The notes under the pieces: generated by a model
What the model was told of the DNA's origin: nothing
The model's input: the letters and a program-made list of their open reading frames with translations, nothing else
Databases searched by the model: none
Position numbers and translations under genes: made by a program
In this document: positions 8,055 through 15,585 of the stretch, in pieces
Numbering within the stretch: the first letter of the stretch is position 1
How the letters are laid out: every line of letters starts with the position of its first letter
Assembly: GCF_003688995.1 (NCBI RefSeq)
Contig: NZ_PENI01000007.1
Span: 186,001-250,000, forward strand
Length of the DNA: 64,000 nucleotides
DNA from: Streptomyces shenzhenensis
GTDB taxonomy: Bacteria; Actinomycetota; Actinomycetes; Streptomycetales; Streptomycetaceae
Direction of reading: 5' to 3'

Positions 8055-9273
8055 GCGCGGTCTCCTCGGGTCCGGCCAGCCATGCGCGCAACCGCGCGCC
8101 GTGCTCGTCGAGTTCGGGGGGCGGCAGCCGGTAGGCGGCCGGGGTGGCGGAGAACCGGATCGGGTGCCGGGTGGTGGGCACCGCGCGGTCCCCCTCCCCG
8201 ACGGTGACGACCGGGTCGAGTCCGAAGCGCTCGGCCATGGCGAAGCCGCCGTCGAGGGTGTTGATCGGCCCGCTCGGCACACCGGCCGCCACCAGCAGCT
8301 CGAACCACTCGTGGGCGCCGCGCGTCACGAGCCGCTCGGTGAGCAGCGGCCGGAGCTGTGCGCGGTGTGCGGTGCGGTCGGCGTTGCGCGCGAAGCGCGG
8401 ATCGTCGGCGAGCGCGGGAGCGCCGAGGACCTCGCACAGCTTGCGGAACTGGCCGTCGTTGGCGGCGGTGACGATGAGGTCGTGGTCGGCGGTGGGGAAC
8501 GGCTCGTAGGGGAAGACGCTGGGGTGGGCGTTGCCCATCCGGTACGGCACGGTGCCGCCGGCGATGTAGGCGGAGCTGTGGTTGACCAGGCCGGTCAGCG
8601 CCGAGGACAGCAGGTTCACCTCGACGAGCTGGCCCTCGCCTGTCGTGTCCCGGTGCCGCAGTGCGGCGAGGATGCCGATCACGGCGTGGTTGCCGGCCAT
8701 CACGTCGAACACGGAGATCCCGGCCCGGTACGGCGGCCCGTCCGGGTCGCCCGTCAGGCTCATCAGCCCGGAGACGGCCTGGACCATGAGGTCGTAGCCG
8801 GGCACATGGCGGCCGGCTCCGGAGCCGAAACCGGTGATCGAGGTGTAGACGAGGCCGGGGTTGTCCCGCCGTACCGACGCGAAGTCCAGCCCGTACTTGG
8901 CCATGCCGCCTGGCTTCATGTTCTCGATCAGGACGTCGGCGCGGCGGACGAGTTCCCTGGCGAGCGCGGCATCGTCCTCGGTGCGCAGGTCGAGGGCGAT
9001 CGAGCGCTTGCCCCGGTTGATCCCGAGGTAGTAGGTCGAGACCTCGCCGCGCACCGGGGGCGTCCAGGACCGGGTGTCGTCGCCGCCCGGACCTTCGACC
9101 TTGACGACGTCCGCGCCGAGGTCGGCGAGCAGCATCGTGGCGTACGGCCCGGCGAGGATCCGGGAGAAGTCCGCCACCAGCACCCCGGACAGCGGTCCCG
9201 CGGTGTCCGGGGTGGGGGAGGTGGTCGTGGTGTGTGTGCTGTCCGGCCGAGCGGGATGGGCGCTCTGCGACAT
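8047..9273 (-). CDS. Family III (CaiB/BaiF) CoA-transferase
   Basis: This protein of about 408 residues starts at the ATG at 9273 (MSQSAHPARP); earlier in-frame starts lie inside the operator and promoter. The family hallmarks are LVADFSRILAGPYATMLLADLGADVVKVE near the N terminus and PGYDLMVQAVSGLMSLTG around 135-155, where the Asp of GYDL is the expected acyl-carrying nucleophile. It moves CoA between carboxylic acids. It overlaps the lyase gene by eight bases, so the two are translationally coupled. The perfect palindrome at 9298-9313 sits 25 bases upstream of the start. Confidence 0.9.
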   Translation of the reverse strand: MSQSAHPARPDSTHTTTTSPTPDTAGPLSGVLVADFSRILAGPYATMLLADLGADVVKVEGPGGDDTRSWTPPVRGEVSTYYLGINRGKRSIALDLRTEDDAALARELVRRADVLIENMKPGGMAKYGLDFASVRRDNPGLVYTSITGFGSGAGRHVPGYDLMVQAVSGLMSLTGDPDGPPYRAGISVFDVMAGNHAVIGILAALRHRDTTGEGQLVEVNLLSSALTGLVNHSSAYIAGGTVPYRMGNAHPSVFPYEPFPTADHDLIVTAANDGQFRKLCEVLGAPALADDPRFARNADRTAHRAQLRPLLTERLVTRGAHEWFELLVAAGVPSGPINTLDGGFAMAERFGLDPVVTVGEGDRAVPTTRHPIRFSATPAAYRLPPPELDEHGARLRAWLAGPEETAHG

Positions 9274-9297
9274 CGACCCTGCCTCTCTGTCCGCCAC

Positions 9298-9313
9298 ACG
9301 GACAGATGTCCGT
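9298..9313. promoter_or_regulatory. Palindromic operator ahead of the CoA-transferase operon
   Basis: The sequence ACGGACAGATGTCCGT is a perfect inverted repeat (7-base arms, 2-base centre). It lies between the IclR gene's 3' end and the CoA-transferase start. The same half-sites with the same 4-base core spacing, ACGGAC-N4-GTCCGT, recur at 10411-10426 before the amidohydrolase. It is probably bound by the IclR protein encoded between them (inference). Confidence 0.65.
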
Positions 9314-9345
9314 AGAGCGATTCTGTGGCGCACACCACGAGGGCG

Positions 9346-10167
9346 TCAAGGTGTGGCGACCGCGTCGGCCGGCCGGATGGTGTGCGGCGCGGACTCCAGG
9401 CGGGCGAAGTCCACGCTGATCTCGCCGGCGGTCTGCAGGAGGAGCGGCAGGTAGTCGTCGAGGAGCACGTCCACGGAGGTCTCGGCGGCATGCGCGTTGA
9501 CGTTGACGCTCGCCACCACCCGGCCCGAGCCGTCCCGCAGCGGGGCGGCCACCGAGCGGATGCCGCGCGCCAGTTGCTCGTCGGTCAGCGCCCAGCCCCG
9601 GGCGCGCACCTCGCGCAGCTCGGCCTCCCACTCGGCCCGCTCCGGCCGCCACACGGGCCGCAGACCCGACCGGCTGGGCTCGGCGAGGATCCGGGCCGCC
9701 TCGTCCGGCGGCAGCGCGGCCAGCAGGACCTTGCCCAGCGAGGTGGGCAGCGCGGGGAAGCGGGTGCCGATCTGCACGGCGAGGGTGACGATCTTCGGCA
9801 CGGAGACCCGGGCGACGTAGACGATGTCCGAGCCGTCGAGCTGCGCGATCGAGCACGACTCGCCGGTGCGCTCGACCAGCCGCTCCAGGTGCGGCCTGGC
9901 CACCTCCCACAGCCCCGTCGAGCGCACGTAGGCGACACCGAGGTCGAGGACGCGCGGGGTCAGCGCGAAACCGCCGGACTGCTGGCGCACATAGCCCAGT
10001 TCGGCCAGGGTGAGGAGGATCCGCCGCGCCGTCGGTCTGGCCAGCCCGGTGGCCGTCGCCACGTCGGTCAGCGACATCACGGGCTGCCGGGGCCGGAACG
10101 CGGTGATCACCTCCAGCCCTCGGGCCAGCGCCTCGATGAAGTCGGGCCCGGTTCCTTCGCGGGGCAT
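9346..10167 (-). CDS. IclR family transcriptional regulator (PcaR/PobR-like)
   Basis: The 273-residue protein runs from the ATG at 10167 (MPREGTGPDF), which has AGGAGGAG upstream. The N-terminal winged helix contains SLTDVATATGLARPTARRILLTLAELGYV (about 32-60). The C-terminal effector domain includes SIAQLDGSDIVYVARV, ALPTSLGKVLLAAL and GWALTDEQLARGIRSVAAPL. The arrangement of these motifs is that of the PcaR/PcaU/PobR branch, which usually senses aromatic-acid or dicarboxylic intermediates. Palindromes flank it on both sides, so it probably controls the CoA-transferase/lyase operon, the amidohydrolase and itself. Confidence 0.9.
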   Translation of the reverse strand: MPREGTGPDFIEALARGLEVITAFRPRQPVMSLTDVATATGLARPTARRILLTLAELGYVRQQSGGFALTPRVLDLGVAYVRSTGLWEVARPHLERLVERTGESCSIAQLDGSDIVYVARVSVPKIVTLAVQIGTRFPALPTSLGKVLLAALPPDEAARILAEPSRSGLRPVWRPERAEWEAELREVRARGWALTDEQLARGIRSVAAPLRDGSGRVVASVNVNAHAAETSVDVLLDDYLPLLLQTAGEISVDFARLESAPHTIRPADAVATP

Positions 10168-10196
10168 GGGAACTCCTCCTGTCGGTGTCACGGCGG

Positions 10197-10233
10197 CGGC
10201 GACGCTCGTCCGCTCTGCGGACGAGCGTCGCCG
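10197..10233. promoter_or_regulatory. Long perfect inverted repeat at the IclR promoter
   Basis: Two 17-base arms separated by TCT form a perfect inverted repeat, centred on GTCCGC-TCT-GCGGAC. It lies 30 bases upstream of the IclR start. The central 15 bases recur in the opposite orientation at 10298-10312. This fits an autoregulatory IclR operator; an RNA hairpin in the 5' leader is an alternative. Confidence 0.6.
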
Positions 10234-10297
10234 GGGCACTCTACGCAGGCGGGACCGCCCCCCGCGCCGGGCTCGCGCACCGGAGCGGATCACGGCC

Positions 10298-10312
10298 GTC
10301 CGCAGAGCGGAC
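10298..10312. promoter_or_regulatory. Second copy of the GTCCGC-N3-GCGGAC palindrome
   Basis: GTCCGCAGAGCGGAC is the exact reverse complement of the centre of the long inverted repeat at 10197-10233. It lies in the divergent spacer between the IclR gene and the amidohydrolase. A TTGACA hexamer follows at 10356-10361 on the plus strand, but no good -10 box is visible after it. Confidence 0.55.
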
Positions 10313-10410
10313 CATCGGCGTCCGGGGACGGCTGGTACTCCCGTCGCACCCTGTATTGACAGCGAAGCATCCGCCCGAACACCATCGGTCAGCAAGCATG
10401 CAGCCGCCAT

Positions 10411-10426
10411 ACGGACAATCGTCCGT
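10411..10426. promoter_or_regulatory. Palindromic operator ahead of the amidohydrolase
   Basis: ACGGACAATCGTCCGT has the same outer half-sites as the palindrome at 9298-9313 (ACGGAC-N4-GTCCGT) and is 37 bases upstream of the amidohydrolase ATG. The repeat at two promoters on either side of one regulator gene suggests a shared regulon. Confidence 0.65.
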
Positions 10427-10463
10427 CGCCGAGAAGAGCGTGTGAAGAGCGGGAGATGCAGAG

Positions 10464-11912
10464 ATGATCCAGTCCACCTCGTTCCGGCCGGGCCGCCCCA
10501 TCGTCTTCCGCGGCGGCACGGTGCTGCCCATGGACCGGCAACGCCGGGTGCTCACCGACACCGACGTCCTCGTGACCGGCGACCGGATCGCCGCGGTCGG
10601 CCCGCGGCTCGCCGTCCCGGACGGCACCGCGGAGATCGACGCCACCGACGGCATCCTGATGCCCGGCATGATCGACACGCACCGGCACATGTGGCAGACG
10701 GCGATGCGCGGCTACGGCGCCGACTGGACCCTCACCCAGTACTTCGTCTGGTACTACCTCGAACACGGCAGGACGTTCCGCCCCGAGGACGTGCACGCCG
10801 GAAACCTCCTGGCCGCCGGGGAGGCGCTGGACGCGGGGGTGACCACGGTCGTCGACTGGTCCCACGGGCTGCAGACGGTCGACCACGCGGACGCCGCCGT
10901 CGACGCGCTGCGGGCGGTGCCCGGCCGGTTCGTGCTCGCCTACGGCAACATCCAGCAGGCCCCGGCGGAGTGGACCGCGGCACCGGAGTTCCGGGACTTC
11001 GTGCGCCGCCGGATCACCGGTGACGACCTGCTCGGCCTCCAGCTGGCCTTCGACGTCACGGGCGACCCCGCCTTCCCCGAGAAACCCGCCTTCGAAGTGG
11101 CACGCGACCTCGGTGTGGCCGTCACCACCCACGCCGGTGTCTGGGGCGCCACCGGCGACGACGGCATCCGGCTCATGCACGAGCACGGCTTCATGACACC
11201 CGAGACGGTCTATGTGCACGCCTCGACCCTGTCGGCGGACTCCTACCACCGCATCGCGGCGACGGGCGGCTCCGTGTCGGTGTCCACGGAGAGCGAGCAG
11301 AGCGCCGGGCAGGGCTATCCGACGACCTGGGCGCTCCGGGCGCACGGCATCCCCGTCTCGCTGTCGATGGACACCAGCGTCTGGTGGAGCGGGGACCTGT
11401 TCTCCGCCATGCGCACCACGCTCGGCGCCGACCGCGCCCGCGAGCACCTGGAGGCCCACGCCAAGGGCGAGACCGTCACCCACTGCGCCCTGCGCGCTGA
11501 TCAGGTGGTGGCGTGGGCGACCCTCGGCGGGGCCCGGGCCCTCGGCCGGGAGCACGATCTGGGCAGCGTCGAGGCGGGCAAGAAGGCCGACCTGGTGCTG
11601 CTGAAGAACGACCACTCACCGGTCTCGTTCCCGGTGCTCAACCCCTATGGCCATGTGGCCTTCCAGGCCCAGCGCGGCGATGTGCACACGGTGGTCGTCG
11701 ACGGACGCGTGGTCAAGCACGACCACCGTCTGCTCGGCATCGACCTGACCGCGGTACGGCGCGAGGTCGAGCGGACCGTCGAGCACCTGCGGTCGGCGCT
11801 GGGCGAGGCGGACTGGCGCAAGGGCATGAACCCGGACGTCCCCGAGACGAAGATCCTCGACAACCCGTACACCTACACCGACTACCGCAGCGCCACGACC
11901 CACGGCCGCTGA
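10464..11912 (+). CDS. Amidohydrolase family protein (chlorohydrolase/aminohydrolase type)
   Basis: The 482-residue protein has the composite beta domain plus metal-dependent TIM barrel of the TrzN/AtzB/MtaD-like amidohydrolases. Metal motifs are MPGMIDTHRHMWQTA (HxH, about residues 66-80), TTHAGVWGATGDD (His, about 221) and SMDTSVWW (Asp, about 307). Such enzymes hydrolytically deaminate or dechlorinate heterocycles such as guanine-, cytosine-, triazine- or S-adenosylhomocysteine-like compounds. The ATG at 10464 follows GGGAG. It is transcribed away from the IclR gene and shares its operator motif, so its substrate may feed the same pathway as the CoA-transferase/lyase pair; this is inference. 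Confidence 0.88.
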   Translation: MIQSTSFRPGRPIVFRGGTVLPMDRQRRVLTDTDVLVTGDRIAAVGPRLAVPDGTAEIDATDGILMPGMIDTHRHMWQTAMRGYGADWTLTQYFVWYYLEHGRTFRPEDVHAGNLLAAGEALDAGVTTVVDWSHGLQTVDHADAAVDALRAVPGRFVLAYGNIQQAPAEWTAAPEFRDFVRRRITGDDLLGLQLAFDVTGDPAFPEKPAFEVARDLGVAVTTHAGVWGATGDDGIRLMHEHGFMTPETVYVHASTLSADSYHRIAATGGSVSVSTESEQSAGQGYPTTWALRAHGIPVSLSMDTSVWWSGDLFSAMRTTLGADRAREHLEAHAKGETVTHCALRADQVVAWATLGGARALGREHDLGSVEAGKKADLVLLKNDHSPVSFPVLNPYGHVAFQAQRGDVHTVVVDGRVVKHDHRLLGIDLTAVRREVERTVEHLRSALGEADWRKGMNPDVPETKILDNPYTYTDYRSATTHGR

Positions 11913-11940
11913 GCCGGCACGCGGACGGAGGGCCGCATCG

Positions 11941-12456
11941 ATGACCACGGGACTGCTCCTCCTGCGAGTCCTGCTCGCCGGCCTGCTGTTCGGACACGCG
12001 TTGCAGAAGCTGCGCGGCTGGTTCGGCGGAGCCGGCCCGGCGGGCACGGGCGCCGTGTTCGAGCGATGGGGGTTCGTACCCGGCGCGCGGCTTGCCGTGA
12101 CCGCCGGCCTGGCGGAGCTCGCGGGTGGCGCGTCGGTCGCCACCGGGCTGCTGACGCCCGCCGGGTGCGCGGTCGTCATCGGCACCATGACGGTGGCGGC
12201 CGTGGCGACCTCGCCCCAAGGTTTCTGGGCCCAACGCGGGGGCTGCGAGGTGCCGTTCTGGTACGGAGCCGTCGCGGCGGTGCTCGGCTTCACCGGGCCG
12301 GGCCCGTGGTCGCTCGATGCCGCCCTCGATCTCCCGTGGGCGTCCGGCACCGGCTGGGGCGCGGTCGCCCTGCCGGCCGGTCTGCTCGCCGCCGCCGTCC
12401 CCCTCACCGCCCGGGCCCGGACCCTGCGCGCAAGACGAACGGACACCGCACCGTAG
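11941..12456 (+). CDS. DoxX family membrane protein
   Basis: The 171-residue protein has four predicted membrane segments (about 5-20, 50-72, 74-92 and 133-155) and the DoxX-type N terminus LLLLRVLLAGLLFGHALQKL. It starts 28 bases after the amidohydrolase stop, behind GGAGG, so the two may be cotranscribed. DoxX proteins are small integral membrane proteins linked to redox or thiol stress; the exact role is unclear. The last about 110 bases of the gene and its 3' flank are partly duplicated downstream (12529-12632). Confidence 0.82.
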   Translation: MTTGLLLLRVLLAGLLFGHALQKLRGWFGGAGPAGTGAVFERWGFVPGARLAVTAGLAELAGGASVATGLLTPAGCAVVIGTMTVAAVATSPQGFWAQRGGCEVPFWYGAVAAVLGFTGPGPWSLDAALDLPWASGTGWGAVALPAGLLAAAVPLTARARTLRARRTDTAP

Positions 12457-12528
12457 ACCGACAGGGACACAAAGACCTCAGCCCGCCATCGCACACCGGC
12501 AAGCGGCACGACTACCGGCCGGCGACCA

Positions 12529-12634
12529 CCGGCTGGGGCGCGGTCGCCGTCCCCCTCACCGCCCAGGCCCAGGTCCTGCGCGCAAGACGGACGGACACCG
12601 CACCCCAGGCCGACAGGAACACAAAAGCCTGAGC
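12529..12634 (+). repeat. Partial duplicate of the DoxX gene 3' end
   Basis: The segment CCGGCTGGGGCGCGGTCGCC at about 12529-12548 repeats 12350-12369 inside DoxX. The copy continues with PLTAQAQVLRARRTDTAPQ, against PLTARARTLRARRTDTAP in the original, and then into similar non-coding flank (GACAGG.ACACAAA). A short internal piece present in DoxX is deleted in the copy. It has no start signal and is a non-coding relic. Confidence 0.8.
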
Positions 12635-12648
12635 CCGCCGTGGCGCGG

Positions 12649-13563
12649 CTACCGGCCGGCGGCGTCCGTGCCGGGCGTGGCCTGGACCCGGGCCAGGGTG
12701 GTGTCGATGAAGGCGCGGGTGGCGGAGGTGACCGGGCCGCCGCGGTGGACGAGCCACTGGGCGATGCGCTCCGCCGGCGCGAACCGGTACACCTCGGCCC
12801 CGGCCCGCCGGGCGAGGTCCGCCCAGCCGTCCGGCATCAGGGCCGCGCCGATGCCCTTGAGCACCATCGGCAGCACGACGCTCCGGTCGCTCACCTCGGC
12901 GGCGACGGTGAGCTCGCCCACGGTGGCCGAGAACCGGTCGAACAGAGCGCGTACGGCGGTCGTCTGGCCGGTCACGACGAACCGCATCCCGCGCAGTTCC
13001 CCGGGCCGCACCACAGGACCGTTCCCGGCCGGCCGGGTGCCCGGCGGCAGGACCAGCAGGAACTCCTCGTCGCGCAGATGGTGCGCCACCAGCCCCTGCC
13101 CGGTCGGCCGCTGCGCGCTCCCGCACACCCCGACCTCGCACCGCCCCTGCGACACCATCGCCACCACCTCGGCGGCGGCATCCGCGGACGAGACGCTGAC
13201 CGTGACCCCGGGATGCCGCTCCCGCAGCTCGGCGACGATGCTCACGATCGGCTCGAGGCCGGAGGACGAGGTGGCCGCGACGTCGACCCGGCCGACGGCC
13301 CCCTCCCCCAGCGAACGCGCCGCCGCACGGAACGCCTCCAGGTCCCGCAGCACCAGTCGGGCGCGAGCGGCCAGCGCCTCCCCCGCATTGCTCAGCACGG
13401 CCTGCCGGCCCACCCGGTGGAAGAGCGTGACGCCGAGTTCGCGCTCCAGATTGCCGATCGCGCGGGAGAGGGAGGGCTGCGCCACGTGCAGGGCCCGCGC
13501 GGCATGGCTGAAGCCGCCGTGCTCCACGATCGCCACGAAGTACTCGAGCTGACGGCGTTCCAC
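12649..13563 (-). CDS. LysR family transcriptional regulator
   Basis: I chose the GTG at 13563 (VERRQLEYFVAIVEHGG), with GGAGGG upstream; longer in-frame starts extend through the promoter and into the divergent gene. The resulting 304 residues are standard. The N-terminal HTH is GGFSHAARALHVAQPSLSRAI (about 15-35) followed by the usual LERELGVTLFHR. A substrate-binding effector domain occupies the rest. It is divergent from the gamma-glutamyltransferase-like gene, with a perfect LysR box at 13582-13596 in the spacer. Confidence 0.92.
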   Translation of the reverse strand: MERRQLEYFVAIVEHGGFSHAARALHVAQPSLSRAIGNLERELGVTLFHRVGRQAVLSNAGEALAARARLVLRDLEAFRAAARSLGEGAVGRVDVAATSSSGLEPIVSIVAELRERHPGVTVSVSSADAAAEVVAMVSQGRCEVGVCGSAQRPTGQGLVAHHLRDEEFLLVLPPGTRPAGNGPVVRPGELRGMRFVVTGQTTAVRALFDRFSATVGELTVAAEVSDRSVVLPMVLKGIGAALMPDGWADLARRAGAEVYRFAPAERIAQWLVHRGGPVTSATRAFIDTTLARVQATPGTDAAGR

Positions 13564-13581
13564 GATCCGTGCCCTCCACCC

Positions 13582-13596
13582 ATAGCCTGTCGCTAT
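13582..13596. promoter_or_regulatory. LysR-type operator (T-N11-A box)
   Basis: ATAGC-CTGTC-GCTAT is a perfect dyad and contains the canonical T-N11-A arrangement of LysR regulators. It lies 19 bases from the regulator's GTG and 59 bases from the divergent target's ATG. It most likely mediates both autoregulation and control of the transferase/dipeptide-transporter genes. Confidence 0.75.
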
Positions 13597-13654
13597 CGGA
13601 ATGGTGTCACGCATGTCTTGGACGCACCGGCGGCGCACCCGGTTTACTCGCGGT

Positions 13655-15472
13655 ATGTTCACCACCCGTCCCACGCTCCAGGGCACCCACGGCATGGTGT
13701 CCTCCACCCACTGGCTGGCCTCCGCCGCCGCCATGGCGGTGCTGGAGGACGACGGCAACGCGTTCGACGCCGCCGTCGCGGCCGGCTTCGTACTGCATGT
13801 GGTGGAGCCCCATCTCAACGGCCCCGGCGGCGAGGTGCCCCTCGTGTTCGCCCCGGCGGGCCGCGCACCGCAGGTCCTGTGCGGGCAGGGTCCGGCGCCG
13901 GCCGGCGCCACCATCGACCACTACCGCTCCCTCGGCCTCGATCTGGTGCCCGGCACCGGGCCGCTCGCCGCCGCGGTGCCAGGGGCGTTCGACGCCTGGA
14001 TGCTGCTGCTGCGCGACCACGGGACCAAGTCGCTCGCCGACGTCCTGAAGTACGCCATCGGCTACGCCGAGCACGGCCACCCGGCGGTGGAGCGCATCGG
14101 CGAGACGGTCGAGACGGTCCGCGCCCTGTTCGAGACCGAGTGGCCGACCTCCGCCGAGCTGTACCTGCCCGGCGGCAGGTCCCCGGCCGCGGGCGCCCTG
14201 CTGCGCAATCCCGCGCTGGCCGCGACCTGGCGGCGGCTGATCACGGAGGCACGGGCGGCGGCCGGTCCCGGTGCGGGCCGCAGGGACGCCGAGATCGAGG
14301 CGGCGCGCCGGGTGTGGCGGGAGGGCTTCGTCGCCGAGGCGCTCGCCGGCTTCGCCGCCCGCCCCGTCATGGACACCTCGGGCGAGCGGCACGCGGGCAC
14401 CCTGTCCGGCGACGACCTGGCCGGCTATGCCGCCGCGTACGAGGAACCGGTCACCCACGACTGGCAGGGCTGGACGGTGGCCAAGGCCGGCCCGTGGAGC
14501 CAGGGCCCGGCCTTCCTCCAGCAACTCGCCCTGCTGCCGGAGGGGTTCGGCAGCGGAGCCGGACTGCCCCGGTACGGCACGGCGGAGTACGTCCACACCC
14601 TCGTCGAGGGCACCAAACTGGCGATGGCCGACCGGGAGGCGTGGTACGGCGACGCCACGGGCACCGCGGACGTGCCGCTGCGGACGCTGCTGTCCCCGGG
14701 CTACAACGCGGCCCGCCGGGCGCTGATCGACCCCGACCGGGCGTCGTACGAGCTGCGCCCCGGCAGCCCGGACGGCCGGCTGCCGCGCCTGCCGGAGCCG
14801 GCCGCCGGTCCCGGCGCCCCGGCCGGTGCGGGTGCGGGTGAGCCGACCGTGGGACGGGACGGCGCCACCCGCGGCGACACCTGCCATGTCGACGTGGTCG
14901 ACCGCTGGGGCAACCTGATCTCCGCCACCCCGAGCGGTGGCTGGCTGCAGTCCAACCCGGTGGTGCCGGGCCTCGGCTTCCCGCTGGGCACCCGGCTGCA
15001 GATGACCTGGCTGACGCCCGGGCTGCCCAACTCGCTGGCGCCAGGGCGCCGGCCGCGGACCACGCTGACTCCCTCGCTCGCCCTGCGCGACGGCGTGCCG
15101 GTGCTCGCCTTCGGAACTCCGGGCGGCGATCAGCAGGACCAGTGGAGCCTGCATTTCTTTCTGTCCGTGGTGCTGCGTGAAAAAGTGCGCGGCGGCTATG
15201 ACCTACAGGGTGCGATCGACGCACCGAATTGGCACACGGATGCCTTTCCGTCCTCTTTCTATCCGCGCGCGGTGGAGCCGGGGTCGCTCACGGTGGAATC
15301 CCGGATCGGCGACGCCGTACTGGCCGGGCTGCGCCGCCGCGGACACCGGGTCACGGTGGGTGACGCCTGGTCAGAGGGGCGTCTGTGCGCGGTGGCGCGG
15401 GATCCGGAGACCGGTGTCCTGTCGGCGGCCGCAAATCCGCGCATGATGCAGGGTTACGCGGCCGGAAGGTAG
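13655..15472 (+). CDS. Gamma-glutamyltransferase family protein
   Basis: The 605-residue protein starts at MFTTRPTLQGTHGMVSS, as is typical for this branch; the frame's earlier ATG overlaps the LysR promoter. The Ntn-hydrolase region contains DTCHVDVVDRWGN, where Thr409 corresponds to the autocatalytic cleavage and nucleophile residue. Other family motifs are GGNAFDAAVAAGF-like DDGNAFDAAVAAGF (about 30-43) and FGTPGGDQQDQW (about 487-498). No export signal is evident. It probably hydrolyses gamma-glutamyl or similar amide bonds, and is followed by a peptide ABC transporter, suggesting use of imported amide or peptide conjugates. It is controlled by the divergent LysR protein. Confidence 0.86.
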   Translation: MFTTRPTLQGTHGMVSSTHWLASAAAMAVLEDDGNAFDAAVAAGFVLHVVEPHLNGPGGEVPLVFAPAGRAPQVLCGQGPAPAGATIDHYRSLGLDLVPGTGPLAAAVPGAFDAWMLLLRDHGTKSLADVLKYAIGYAEHGHPAVERIGETVETVRALFETEWPTSAELYLPGGRSPAAGALLRNPALAATWRRLITEARAAAGPGAGRRDAEIEAARRVWREGFVAEALAGFAARPVMDTSGERHAGTLSGDDLAGYAAAYEEPVTHDWQGWTVAKAGPWSQGPAFLQQLALLPEGFGSGAGLPRYGTAEYVHTLVEGTKLAMADREAWYGDATGTADVPLRTLLSPGYNAARRALIDPDRASYELRPGSPDGRLPRLPEPAAGPGAPAGAGAGEPTVGRDGATRGDTCHVDVVDRWGNLISATPSGGWLQSNPVVPGLGFPLGTRLQMTWLTPGLPNSLAPGRRPRTTLTPSLALRDGVPVLAFGTPGGDQQDQWSLHFFLSVVLREKVRGGYDLQGAIDAPNWHTDAFPSSFYPRAVEPGSLTVESRIGDAVLAGLRRRGHRVTVGDAWSEGRLCAVARDPETGVLSAAANPRMMQGYAAGR

Positions 15473-15585
15473 TGGGGAACGTGGAGATACCGCATTCTTA
15501 ATGCGCGGGAAATAGACTTCCGGAAAACAGCGGCTACCGTGGTGGAAACCAAAGAGAAGCACCGCACTGAGTGCCCGGAGTTTCC

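Noticed and set aside
12529..12634. Second DoxX gene
   Set aside because: Only the tail is duplicated, with no start codon or membrane segments, so it is a relic.
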